From Phaeobacter sp. HF9A (GTDB taxonomy: Bacteria > Pseudomonadota > Alphaproteobacteria > Rhodobacterales > Rhodobacteraceae): DNA of 33,536 bases. The DNA lies in NCBI RefSeq assembly GCF_011806385.1, contig NZ_JAATOX010000031.1:1-33536 (forward strand). The letters run 5' to 3'. Each line of letters begins with the position of its first letter. Position 1 is the first letter of the stretch. The notes beneath the pieces are model-generated. The model searched no databases and was not told the DNA's origin. It saw nothing but the letters and a program-made list of their open reading frames with translations. The position numbers and the translations under genes were made by a program. This document shows positions 16,128 to 22,484 of the stretch, piece by piece.

Positions 16128-16205
16128 GGAGACAATAGTCCCGCAATTCCTTTATCGATAGGAGATGATTGTCCCTTGCGTGATGGGGATTATAGTCCCT
16201 ATATG
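16128..16205. promoter_or_regulatory. Right operator region (three operators) with PR- and PRM-like promoters
   Basis: Three 15-bp sites lie between the divergent repressor and cro genes: GGAGACAATAGTCCC (16128-16142), GGAGATGATTGTCCC (16161-16175) and GGGGATTATAGTCCC (16185-16199). Rightward, TTGCGT (16176-16181) and TATATG (16200-16205), 18 bases apart, enclose the third site with the same offset as at the leftward promoter. Leftward, TATTGT (16137-16132) could be the -10 of the repressor promoter and overlaps the first site, giving autoregulation. The operators are clear; the promoter assignments are tentative. Confidence 0.7.
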
Positions 16206-16210
16206 GTGGC

Positions 16211-16420
16211 ATGATGAATGCTCAGCTTATTTCTGAAATTGAGTGCTATGCGGCTGAAAGGCACGTTGCACCAGCCACCGTTACAAGTCGCGCGGTTGGA
16301 AACAGTCGGCTCTATCGCCGTTTGAAGGACGGGAAAAGCTGCACGCTTTCCGTCGCCGAGAGGTTGCGTAAGTACATGGCTGATAATCCGCCATCCAGCG
16401 AGGGAGATCTCGCCGCATGA
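16211..16420 (+). CDS. Cro-like transcriptional regulator
   Basis: A 69-aa protein divergent from the repressor gene across the three operators, the position of cro. The sequence ISEIECYAAERHVAPATVTSRAVGNSRLYRRLKDGKSCTL fits a small helix-turn-helix fold, with VAPATVTSRAV as turn and start of the recognition helix. It would repress the lysogeny promoter and moderate early transcription. Two adjacent ATG codons (16211 and 16214) can serve as start; GGTGG lies very close, and the mRNA may have almost no leader. The stop overlaps the next gene by four bases (ATGA). Confidence 0.75.
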   Translation: MMNAQLISEIECYAAERHVAPATVTSRAVGNSRLYRRLKDGKSCTLSVAERLRKYMADNPPSSEGDLAA

Positions 16421-16740
16421 GCCGCCCGCGTCTAACCCTGATCGTGAACAATGATGTGCCATGCGATGAGCGTTGCACGTCTGCTGACCAAGCGTCTTGG
16501 TCAAATCAGTTGGACCCCTATGCGCTGAAGGTCAGCGCGCCTGACCTTTGGTCGGCCTATTTCCACGCGCGGTTTCATAGCCCGCGCGAGGTGGCGCTGT
16601 TTTGCGATGTGTCATTTCAGACCGCGCTCAACTGGTGGGGTGCGGTGACAGCACCTGCCAGCCATACTGCCTTGCTGATGATCCTCACTGATCCAAGCGC
16701 GGCGGCATTCTTTCAGGATCAATTGGCGAGGGCCGCATGA
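16417..16740 (+). CDS. Hypothetical early phage protein, helix-turn-helix-like
   Basis: A 107-aa protein translationally coupled to cro (ATGA overlap) and to the following gene (ATGA overlap). The C-terminal part, HSPREVALFCDVSFQTALNWWGAVTAPA, has the pattern of a helix-turn-helix in which FQTALNWW would be the recognition helix, so DNA binding is likely. I recognise no named family. Similar small genes commonly follow cro in Rhodobacteraceae prophages, which fits an early regulatory or replication-support role. Confidence 0.65.
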   Translation: MSRPRLTLIVNNDVPCDERCTSADQASWSNQLDPYALKVSAPDLWSAYFHARFHSPREVALFCDVSFQTALNWWGAVTAPASHTALLMILTDPSAAAFFQDQLARAA

Positions 16741-17003
16741 TGTTGCAGAGATCCTCACCCCGTATCGAACGGATCGCCTATCAGATCTGGTGGCTAATCC
16801 AAGACAGCGCCGGGGAATGCACCCTGCGGGATATGGCCGAATTTACCGAGGCCTCGATGCAGACCTGCTCTCAGATCTGCCGCTATCGGGGCTGGGCCGG
16901 GTCCTACCGCAAAATGGCGCGGAGCAACGCGCTGGATAACGGCCCACTGATGATCGAGGCGCTGGATAGCGAGCTGTCAGCCCTGTTCGGGGAGGCGGCC
17001 TGA
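16737..17003 (+). CDS. Hypothetical early phage protein
   Basis: An 88-aa protein coupled to the preceding gene by an ATGA overlap. The sequence has two helix-rich parts: RIAYQIWWLIQDSAGECTLRD and a possible helix-turn-helix, MAEFTEASMQTCSQICRYRG, suggesting a compact winged-helix DNA-binding protein. An acidic C-terminal helix follows. The family is not recognised. The operon position implies early expression from the rightward promoter. Confidence 0.6.
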   Translation: MMLQRSSPRIERIAYQIWWLIQDSAGECTLRDMAEFTEASMQTCSQICRYRGWAGSYRKMARSNALDNGPLMIEALDSELSALFGEAA

Positions 17004-17027
17004 TGTTGTGCGCAACAGGGGGCCGCT

Positions 17028-17654
17028 ATGGCGCTTGATCCAGTTCGAGATGCGCGCGGCGCACCGCGCTACCGCTGCATTTGCGATGACTGCGGGCGCG
17101 AGGACACGGTCGCGGCCCGCCATGGGCGGGATGGCAGCGACGGGCACGGCCAGGCGGTGTCCAAAATTCAACGGTTGGGGTGGTCCTACATCGGCAAACG
17201 GCTGCGGTGCGGCACCTGTGAGGCAAAAAGAAAGGTGGAGAAAATGGCAGCAAAAACAGAGCAGAAAACACCTGCCGAAACGGCCCCGCGTGAACCGACG
17301 CGGGTGCAAAAGCGCGAGATCATGGAAATCCTAAGCGAGGTCTATGATCATGATCGGCAGTGCTACTGCGGTGGCGAAACTGATGACACGGTGGCCAAGG
17401 TGCTGAATGTCATGCCGGGCTGGGTCGCGGGCATTCGGGATGAGTTCTTTGGGCCGGGTGGCAGCAATGACGACATGGCCGCCCTTGGCGATGAAATCCG
17501 CAAGTTCATGCAGGACACGCAAGCGCGCCTGACCGCCGCGAAATTGGAGGTGGAGAGCCTGGAGGCTGTGATCTGTCGCGTGTCCTCGATGTCCAAGACG
17601 CTGGATCAGATCAAAGATGCTGTTGGCCCGCGTAACCTGGTGAGGGTCAAATGA
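17028..17654 (+). CDS. Hypothetical protein with a zinc-ribbon-like N-terminus and coiled coil
   Basis: The 208-aa product has a CxxxxxC-type pair CICDDC (about residues 18-23) and a second pair CGTCEAKRK (about 62-70), forming a likely four-cysteine zinc ribbon. A linker rich in Lys, Thr and Pro follows, then a possible helix-turn-helix around DTVAKVLNVMPGWVAGIRDEF. The C-terminal third is helical and coiled-coil-prone (MQDTQARLTAAKLEVESLEAV). ATG 17028 is preceded by AGGGGG. The stop overlaps the next gene (ATGA). Nucleic-acid binding is likely; the specific role is unknown. Confidence 0.65.
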   Translation: MALDPVRDARGAPRYRCICDDCGREDTVAARHGRDGSDGHGQAVSKIQRLGWSYIGKRLRCGTCEAKRKVEKMAAKTEQKTPAETAPREPTRVQKREIMEILSEVYDHDRQCYCGGETDDTVAKVLNVMPGWVAGIRDEFFGPGGSNDDMAALGDEIRKFMQDTQARLTAAKLEVESLEAVICRVSSMSKTLDQIKDAVGPRNLVRVK

Positions 17655-18304
17655 CACAGGTTGCGCAGGTCAAGCTGGTGGAGGCCTCGGATCTGCCAGA
17701 ATACCCGATCTCGGCAGAAAGCCGGTTGGACTCGCATTACTTCATGCCGTTCAACCATGATCGCTATGACCGCAGTGATTTTCGGCGCAAGGCCTACCGC
17801 GACCCGGAAGTCGGCTTTTTCGGTATGGAGCTGTTCTTCAAGTCGCATGGTGAGGCCCCCTTGGGAACCTTGCCCAGCGACGACGACAGTTTGGCCTTTC
17901 TGCTGGGGTTGCCGCTGGAGCGGTGGATCTCGCTCAAAGAGCGGGCGTTTAACCCGCTCTATAACTGGCACCCGGTGCGCTGTGACAATGGCGCAATTCG
18001 ACTCGCACATCCGGTGGTGCAAGAGGTGATGGAGGCCGCGCTGCGCGGTCATCTGGAGCACAAGGCCAGCAATGAAGACAAGGCGGTCTACGCACGGCGA
18101 AAACGGCTGATCGAGGTTCTGCGCGACATCGGCTGCAGTGAGGATCTGTGTTCCGATGAGCTGGCCGTGGCTTGGGTGGATGACTGGCTACTCAAACACC
18201 ACCCCGGTCAGAGGCGCATGCCGCAGTTCCAAGCCTCCATCGGGCGTGCTCTCAAAGAGGCCGTATCTGAGGGCATTGTGGGTCGTCCACGCCGCGCTCC
18301 CTGA
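17651..18304 (+). CDS. Putative replication-type protein, DUF1376/YdaU-like
   Basis: The 217-aa product carries an N-terminal domain reminiscent of DUF1376 (YdaU) proteins found in phage replication modules: LFFKSHGEAPLGTLPSDDDS, then LAFLLGLPLERW and a WHPVRCDNGAIRLAHPVVQE segment, corresponding to the family's pattern of LP-D-D, LA..LG....W and a final strand naming residues to be read. A basic C-terminal tail follows. Its neighbours and the iteron-like repeats just downstream fit replication initiation or primosome recruitment. The match is by pattern only and needs a profile search. It is coupled to the previous gene by ATGA. Confidence 0.5.
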   Translation: MTQVAQVKLVEASDLPEYPISAESRLDSHYFMPFNHDRYDRSDFRRKAYRDPEVGFFGMELFFKSHGEAPLGTLPSDDDSLAFLLGLPLERWISLKERAFNPLYNWHPVRCDNGAIRLAHPVVQEVMEAALRGHLEHKASNEDKAVYARRKRLIEVLRDIGCSEDLCSDELAVAWVDDWLLKHHPGQRRMPQFQASIGRALKEAVSEGIVGRPRRAP

Positions 18305-18335
18305 AATCATTGAAGAAATCTGGCCACCTGTGGGC

Positions 18336-18387
18336 GGAACAGAACGGAACATACCAGAACAGTTCCGAACAGAATGGAACAGTTCCA
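18336..18387. repeat. Iteron-like cluster of GGAAC/GTTCC repeats
   Basis: Within about 50 bases, GAAC recurs in direct and inverted orientation, including GGAAC at 18336, 18346 and 18376, AGAAC at 18341 and 18356, and GTTCC at 18362 and 18382. It closes with the palindrome TGGAAC-A-GTTCCA (18375-18387). It sits between the possible replication gene and the next cistron. It may be a replication origin or an operator. Confidence 0.5.
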
Positions 18388-18407
18388 GACATAAGAGAGG
18401 AAATGAA

Positions 18408-18482
18408 ATGAGAGAATATGAAATGAGATTTCGTTCCGCTCCCACTCGGGCCGAGCAACCTGTGGATATGTCGGAACGCTGA
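18408..18482 (+). CDS. Small ORF, 24 aa
   Basis: ATG 18408 is preceded by AGAGAGG at seven bases, a good ribosome site, and opens a 24-codon frame (MREYEMRFRSAPTRAEQPVD and four more residues) ending 17 bases before the next gene. The peptide is basic in the middle. It may be a leader that couples translation to the downstream gene, a real micropeptide, or chance. Only the ribosome site and spacing support it. Confidence 0.35.
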   Translation: MREYEMRFRSAPTRAEQPVDMSER

Positions 18483-18499
18483 GAAGAAGAGGTGCAGGA

Positions 18500-19084
18500 A
18501 TGGATGCGAAAGAACAGGCAGCCGGTGAGGCGCGGGTGCAGGATTTGTTGATTACGCCGCTGGAGGCGTTGGGGCTGGCGCGGCCTTCCACGCTGACCAA
18601 GGCGCAGTTTGCGGTGATGCTCCGTGAGTTGCGCCAGAAGCTGGCGTATATGACCCCGGCCAGCCTTGCGATCTTGCGGGATTGGGTTGAGGCGCACCCG
18701 GGCGGCAAGGATAAGGATCGATTTCCGATTGGGCTCAAGATCCTGAACAAGGCGCGCGATATCCAGTTCCCGGACAGCGGGCCTTCGCCGTTGTTGTTGA
18801 AAGCCTTTACAGACGAACTTGGACATAAGGCACTTGCCGAGGGCTGGGCACCGGAGTTGCTGCGCTATTTGCGTGGTGCGCGCGTCTGGCCGGGGCCGTA
18901 CACCATCACCCAGATCCGTAATGAAGCGGATGGGGCGGTGCGCCGTATGGCGGATATTGAGATGCGCGTTGGCCGTGGGGATCGGTTGTCGATGGAGGAT
19001 GAGAGCTTTCGCGCGCGCCGGGCTGAAGCGCTGCAGAAATGCCGGGAGATTGCAGACCAGGCGCAGCGGGGTGCAGCAGCATGA
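18500..19084 (+). CDS. Hypothetical early/middle phage protein
   Basis: A 194-aa, mostly helical, soluble protein without a recognised family. Notable segments are LRQKLAYMTPASLAILRDWVE and the C-terminal charged helix around FRARRAEALQKCREIADQAQ. ATG 18500 is preceded by AGAAGAGG and GCAGGA. It is coupled by ATGA overlap to the following regulator-like gene. The position between replication-type and late-regulator-type genes suggests a role in replication or recombination support, but nothing in the sequence shows which. Confidence 0.6.
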   Translation: MDAKEQAAGEARVQDLLITPLEALGLARPSTLTKAQFAVMLRELRQKLAYMTPASLAILRDWVEAHPGGKDKDRFPIGLKILNKARDIQFPDSGPSPLLLKAFTDELGHKALAEGWAPELLRYLRGARVWPGPYTITQIRNEADGAVRRMADIEMRVGRGDRLSMEDESFRARRAEALQKCREIADQAQRGAAA

Positions 19085-19809
19085 GCGAGCATGTTGTGAT
19101 CGTCGCCTCTGATGGCGTGGCGGATCTGACCCCGGTGGCAAAGTTCATGGCAGCGCGCCAGCTGCGCCTGAAGGCGGAGGCGGATCGCATCGAGGCGGTG
19201 AAAGCACAGGGTCATGTTCCTGAGGTCTGCGGTGATGCCATCCCCGAGGCACCGGCCCGGGGAGCTATTCGTGTATTCCAACCGATGAGCCTGTTTCCTG
19301 ATGGCGAAAACGACTGGAAAGCCCGCCCCTCTGGCTATCGTGGCCGGTCGGCCATGCAGCGAGCTGACGTCTTCGACGTGATGGCGGCAAAGGCGGCCAG
19401 CAACGGCAAGCCCGCGCCCTTTACCCGCGCGCAGGTGGCTGCAGGGCGGTATTACCGGGATCTGGTCGAACGCCACGCCTGCGCCGGTGTGCGCTGTTCC
19501 TCTGTCGAGGCCATCCGCAGCGGCGGCGGCAGTGGCAGCTTCATTGATGCGGTGCTGCGGGATCGCGAAGAGATCGAACGGATCCGCAGACGCATCGGTA
19601 CTGGCACTGCCATGGCAGTGCGCAAGATCCGACCGTCCAAACGTGGCTCACGCGTGAACATCACGGATCGGCGGCTCGTGGATATGGTGTGTCTGGAGGA
19701 CAAGCCGATCAGTGCGGTGCTGCGGGCGCATGGGTGGAGTGTCCGGGGGCAGACCTCTAGAGCATTGCGGCAGGCTTTGGCGGAGGCGTTGGGGCGGATG
19801 GGCCAGTGA
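19081..19809 (+). CDS. Hypothetical protein with C-terminal helix-turn-helix, possible late regulator
   Basis: The 242-aa protein has an unrecognised N-terminal half with a conserved-looking block, RPSGYRGRSAMQRADVFD, and a C-terminal helix-turn-helix-like region (LVDMVCLEDKPISAVLRAHGWSV followed by the helix RALRQALAEAL). A basic segment, VRKIRPSKRGSRVN, precedes it. ATG 19081 overlaps the previous stop. It is the last gene before the cargo and structural regions, the place of a Q-type late activator or antiterminator, which is my inference. The frame stays open to 19039, but the coupled start is preferred. Confidence 0.6.
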   Translation: MSEHVVIVASDGVADLTPVAKFMAARQLRLKAEADRIEAVKAQGHVPEVCGDAIPEAPARGAIRVFQPMSLFPDGENDWKARPSGYRGRSAMQRADVFDVMAAKAASNGKPAPFTRAQVAAGRYYRDLVERHACAGVRCSSVEAIRSGGGSGSFIDAVLRDREEIERIRRRIGTGTAMAVRKIRPSKRGSRVNITDRRLVDMVCLEDKPISAVLRAHGWSVRGQTSRALRQALAEALGRMGQ

Positions 19810-19959
19810 TGTTTGAGATCATCCCAATGCGAACATGACCATCGTTGGCCATCATGACGCTCAAGACGCTTGACGGGATGGAAAGTTTGCTATTGGAACA
19901 AAATGGTGATTCTATGAGTTTGTACCTTCTGAAGGCTTCAAATGTGATGGGGGGAACGT

Positions 19960-20490
19960 ATGCCTACTTGTATGCCTACTTACAGTAATCCCACTCCCAC
20001 TAATTGGTATAAGGGGAGGGTTGAGGAGTTTGCTGAGCAGGTTCGTAGTCAACTCGGTTACGAAACGGGAAGCTCATTGAAGGAAATGCTATCAAGTCAC
20101 GGGGCAAACATCTCATACACTGCGTCTAGTTTTGACGACCATGAGAGCGGCTCATTGATCGCCAGAAGCATTGATGACTTTGATATATACCTGTCGCCGA
20201 ACACGTCTGTGGAGCGCGACAACTTCACCCTTGCTCATGAGCTTGCTCATTTGATTATGCACTTTGACGGTGAGGGCGAGATGCGTGCTACACGCTACGT
20301 CACGGATGATCCGATTCAGAAGAGAGCAGAGTGGGAGGCAAATTGGTTCGCGGCAGCGTTTTTGATGCCTGCCGCTGACTTCAAAGAATTTTATCTTAAC
20401 TCTGATGGCGATCTTAAGTTAGTTGCTGATCACTTTAATGTAAGTATCAGTGCAGCTGATGTACGTGCAAGAGCACTAGATCTCCAGTAA
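19960..20490 (+). CDS. ImmA/IrrE-type metallopeptidase (cargo module B, first gene)
   Basis: The 176-aa protein has the zinc-protease signature HELAH (His93, Glu94, His97) in FTLAHELAHLIMHF and the family's downstream block EWEANWFAAAFLMP, with the likely third ligand Glu126. ImmA/IrrE proteins cleave XRE-family repressors, often to derepress a mobile element or a stress response. No XRE gene adjoins it; the nearest is the prophage repressor about 4 kb away. ATG 19960 has GGGGGAA upstream. It lies 24 bases before the cyclase gene, in AT-richer DNA like the two genes after it, so it is probably part of the same operon. Confidence 0.85.
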   Translation: MPTCMPTYSNPTPTNWYKGRVEEFAEQVRSQLGYETGSSLKEMLSSHGANISYTASSFDDHESGSLIARSIDDFDIYLSPNTSVERDNFTLAHELAHLIMHFDGEGEMRATRYVTDDPIQKRAEWEANWFAAAFLMPAADFKEFYLNSDGDLKLVADHFNVSISAADVRARALDLQ

Positions 20491-20514
20491 TGTAATATTA
20501 CAAGAGGATGGAGC

Positions 20515-21606
20515 TTGAAGCATTCATCTCCGAAAAATCTACCTACACCCGAATATCGGGTGCGACTTTTCATGTCAGTCGATATTGTTGGGTCAACTAG
20601 ATTTAAAAAACCGGACGGAAGTTGGAAGAAGCTATTTGTCCATTTCTTCAAAGAGTTCCCTAAAACCTTTCACTCCAAACTTGAATTAGGCACTTGCTGC
20701 GATTTTTGCAGCAAAGAAAAGAAAACATTCCCCAAAGTGTGGCGGACACGGGGCGATGAGCTAATATTCGTCATCACGCCAATCAGCATCAACAATGCTA
20801 TATTCATCCTTAGTGGTTTCACCGAGGCGATCAGTGAGTACATGAGAAAGTATGATGATTTTGAGTTGAAAGGAAATGCATGGACCGCTGCGTTTCCGGT
20901 GCCTAACGTCTCCATTTTCACTCAAGATGTTGATTCCTTTCCCCATGAGGGAGTTATTAAAAGTCCTGAAAACCTAGATCGAGATAGCAATGAAGACTTG
21001 GAGATCGCGGCTGATGAAATGCCTGCTTATTTCGATTTCCTTGGAGTAGACATGGACATAGGTTTTCGTGTCTCTCGGAATTCTCGGCCAGACTTCACAA
21101 CTATATCTCTGGGTTTAGCTTGTCTTTTATGTGAAGCCTCGGCTGATGATCAAAATGTTCAGGGTGGATTACTCTCACGTCTGAGCGTTGAGAGAAGGGA
21201 AGTATTTAAAGGTGTTGCGGATGAGCGTGCCTACCCTGTTTTGGGCTTTCTCGGTCAAAGCTCGTCAACTAGCACAACGAAGACGAGTTTGGATAGTCTG
21301 TTACTGACACCTAGGGGGAATGCAACTGAATTTCAAACAATACTAAAAGGAGAGCTGGCTGAACTAGAACACGACTGTCCTGTTTTGAAGTTGAATTGTG
21401 ATGATAGGGATGTGGAAGACCCGCCTGCATATAAATATTTCCTTGCAGAGGAGCACGCTTATGGTGAGAAGCTTTCTCAAGCTAAGATGGAGTCTTCTGT
21501 TGATTCCGGAGCTAACGGGGCGGAAGTGCGCACTGAAGCTGAACTTTCTGATATTCTAAAACGCGTAGCTAACTTTACGAAGCTGCCACCGAAAGACAAA
21601 AAATGA
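20515..21606 (+). CDS. pycC: Pycsar-type nucleotide cyclase (PycC-like)
   Basis: This 363-aa protein resembles class III cyclases of the Pycsar family, which make cyclic CMP or cyclic UMP on phage infection. Both metal-binding aspartates are visible: Asp23 in FMSVDIVGSTRF and Asp81 in WRTRGDELIF. Further blocks, LKGNAWTAAFPVPN and FDFLGVDMDIGFRVS, also fit Pycsar cyclases. A Cys pair (CCDFC, residues 61-65) lies between the metal sites. The start is TTG 20515, with AAGAGG upstream; the next ATG (20572) would cut into the first strand. The stop overlaps the effector gene (ATGA). Pyrimidine choice cannot be read from the sequence. The C-terminal ~150 residues are less conserved. Confidence 0.82.
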   Translation: MKHSSPKNLPTPEYRVRLFMSVDIVGSTRFKKPDGSWKKLFVHFFKEFPKTFHSKLELGTCCDFCSKEKKTFPKVWRTRGDELIFVITPISINNAIFILSGFTEAISEYMRKYDDFELKGNAWTAAFPVPNVSIFTQDVDSFPHEGVIKSPENLDRDSNEDLEIAADEMPAYFDFLGVDMDIGFRVSRNSRPDFTTISLGLACLLCEASADDQNVQGGLLSRLSVERREVFKGVADERAYPVLGFLGQSSSTSTTKTSLDSLLLTPRGNATEFQTILKGELAELEHDCPVLKLNCDDRDVEDPPAYKYFLAEEHAYGEKLSQAKMESSVDSGANGAEVRTEAELSDILKRVANFTKLPPKDKK

Positions 21607-22091
21607 GTGAACTCAAGCAAGATACTCTGATCGCGCAACATGAATATGTCCGTCACTATATAAATCAGGCAGATAGTAAGTCGGCTATTGGCCTTGTATC
21701 TTCATCTGCTCTTCTAGTGTGGGTAATTAAAAATTACTTTCCCGTCCTGTTGGCTGACAATGTTTGTTGGCCAACTAAGATCTTATTGATTTTTGCTTTT
21801 CTTGGAGTTGCCTCTACCGTAGTCTCGTTTGTGCTAGCTTTATGGCCTAGATTGACCGGAAGTAATGGGGGCGGTGTATTTTTTTACGTTGATGTTGCTA
21901 GTCATGCTTCATTGAATGATTTCCATTCTGCATATAAAGAATCTAGTTGCGAGGGTGTATCGAAAGAGATTTTAAATTCGATATACTTTTCCTCTAAGAT
22001 ATGCACGAAAAAATTCAAATTGATACAAAGGGGGATTGCGTTTGGTCTGGCGTCTGCTCTTCTTGTTGGAATATCTTTTCTTTATATTTAA
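21603..22091 (+). CDS. pycTM: Transmembrane Pycsar-type effector (PycTM-like)
   Basis: The 162-aa protein begins with a helix followed by HYINQADSKSAIGL, matching the ADxKA-type motif of Pycsar transmembrane effectors (DUF5706-like). Two membrane helices follow (about 29-50 and 60-82), then a soluble segment, and a third hydrophobic helix ends the protein (about 144-162). In the known system, cyclic pyrimidine binding triggers membrane damage and abortive infection. It is coupled to the cyclase by an ATGA overlap, the standard two-gene Pycsar arrangement. It is the AT-richest gene of the window by eye. Assignment rests on motif, topology and partner. Confidence 0.78.
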   Translation: MSELKQDTLIAQHEYVRHYINQADSKSAIGLVSSSALLVWVIKNYFPVLLADNVCWPTKILLIFAFLGVASTVVSFVLALWPRLTGSNGGGVFFYVDVASHASLNDFHSAYKESSCEGVSKEILNSIYFSSKICTKKFKLIQRGIAFGLASALLVGISFLYI

Positions 22092-22212
22092 TTGGAAAAT
22101 ATCTACGGCGCAAAAACAGACTTTCTCGATTTAACGGGATTTGAGGTACATATCTGTGATGATGAATCCCCAAGGGCATCTTGCGGAGACGATGAATTTA
22201 GCTAGTCGGGAG

Positions 22213-22237
22213 GCATCCGCAGAGCATTGCGGAATGC
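22213..22237. repeat. Stem-loop in the region before the HNH gene
   Basis: GCATCCGCA (22213-22221) pairs with TGCGGAATGC (22228-22237), leaving one bulged A and a six-base loop. It may be the end of the cargo transcript or part of the packaging site. Confidence 0.45.
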
Positions 22238-22320
22238 GGTAAGCGTCAGGTCTGGCGGACGGTTTTGCGCCACCTAGGTAAGTGAGCCGACGGAAACTCT
22301 AGGTTATTCGCGAGGTTTCC

Positions 22321-22338
22321 TTCCCCTCGGGAGGGGAA
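22321..22338. repeat. Tight palindrome TTCCCCTC-GG-GAGGGGAA
   Basis: Eight-base arms around a two-base centre are too tight for an RNA hairpin and look like a dimeric protein-binding site in DNA. Lying before the terminase region, it is a candidate element of the cos/packaging or late-promoter control region. Confidence 0.4.
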
Positions 22339-22437
22339 CTTTGCAAATGTCACTATAGGCGTTTCTCACCAGCCCCCCACATCGCCCCTTGACGCTGCTG
22401 TCACCGGCATGCCAGTAAATATGCATCATCACTGATT

Positions 22438-22466
22438 GCGCCCACGGGAAACCGTCGGGCGCTTTT
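22438..22466 (+). terminator. Rho-independent terminator-like hairpin
   Basis: GCGCCCACGG (22438-22447), loop GAAA, and CCGTCGGGCGC (22452-22462, with one bulge) form a GC-rich stem followed by TTTT (22463-22466). It would end transcripts coming from the cargo operon just before the HNH gene, or serve as the target of late antitermination. Confidence 0.6.
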
Positions 22467-22484
22467 GCGTTCCGGGGGTATGGT

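Larger units (their letters stand above)
22092..22484. other. Gene-free region between cargo module B and the packaging genes
   Basis: No coding frame is supported in these 393 bases. The region holds a stem-loop (22213-22237), a tight palindrome (22321-22338) and a terminator-like hairpin (22438-22466). It directly precedes HNH and terminase genes, the usual place for a cos site in HK97-type phages. The left ~120 bases are AT-rich like the cargo and the rest are phage-like, so the cargo boundary probably lies near 22200. Confidence 0.5.

Noticed and set aside
17008..17334. 108-codon frame overlapping the zinc-ribbon protein gene
   Set aside because: Shadow of the 17028-17654 gene, which has a better ribosome site, a zinc-ribbon pattern and coupled neighbours.
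22389..22420. TTGACG with a TAAATA as a late promoter before HNH
   Set aside because: The spacing (about 21 bases) is too long for a standard promoter, and no other support was seen.
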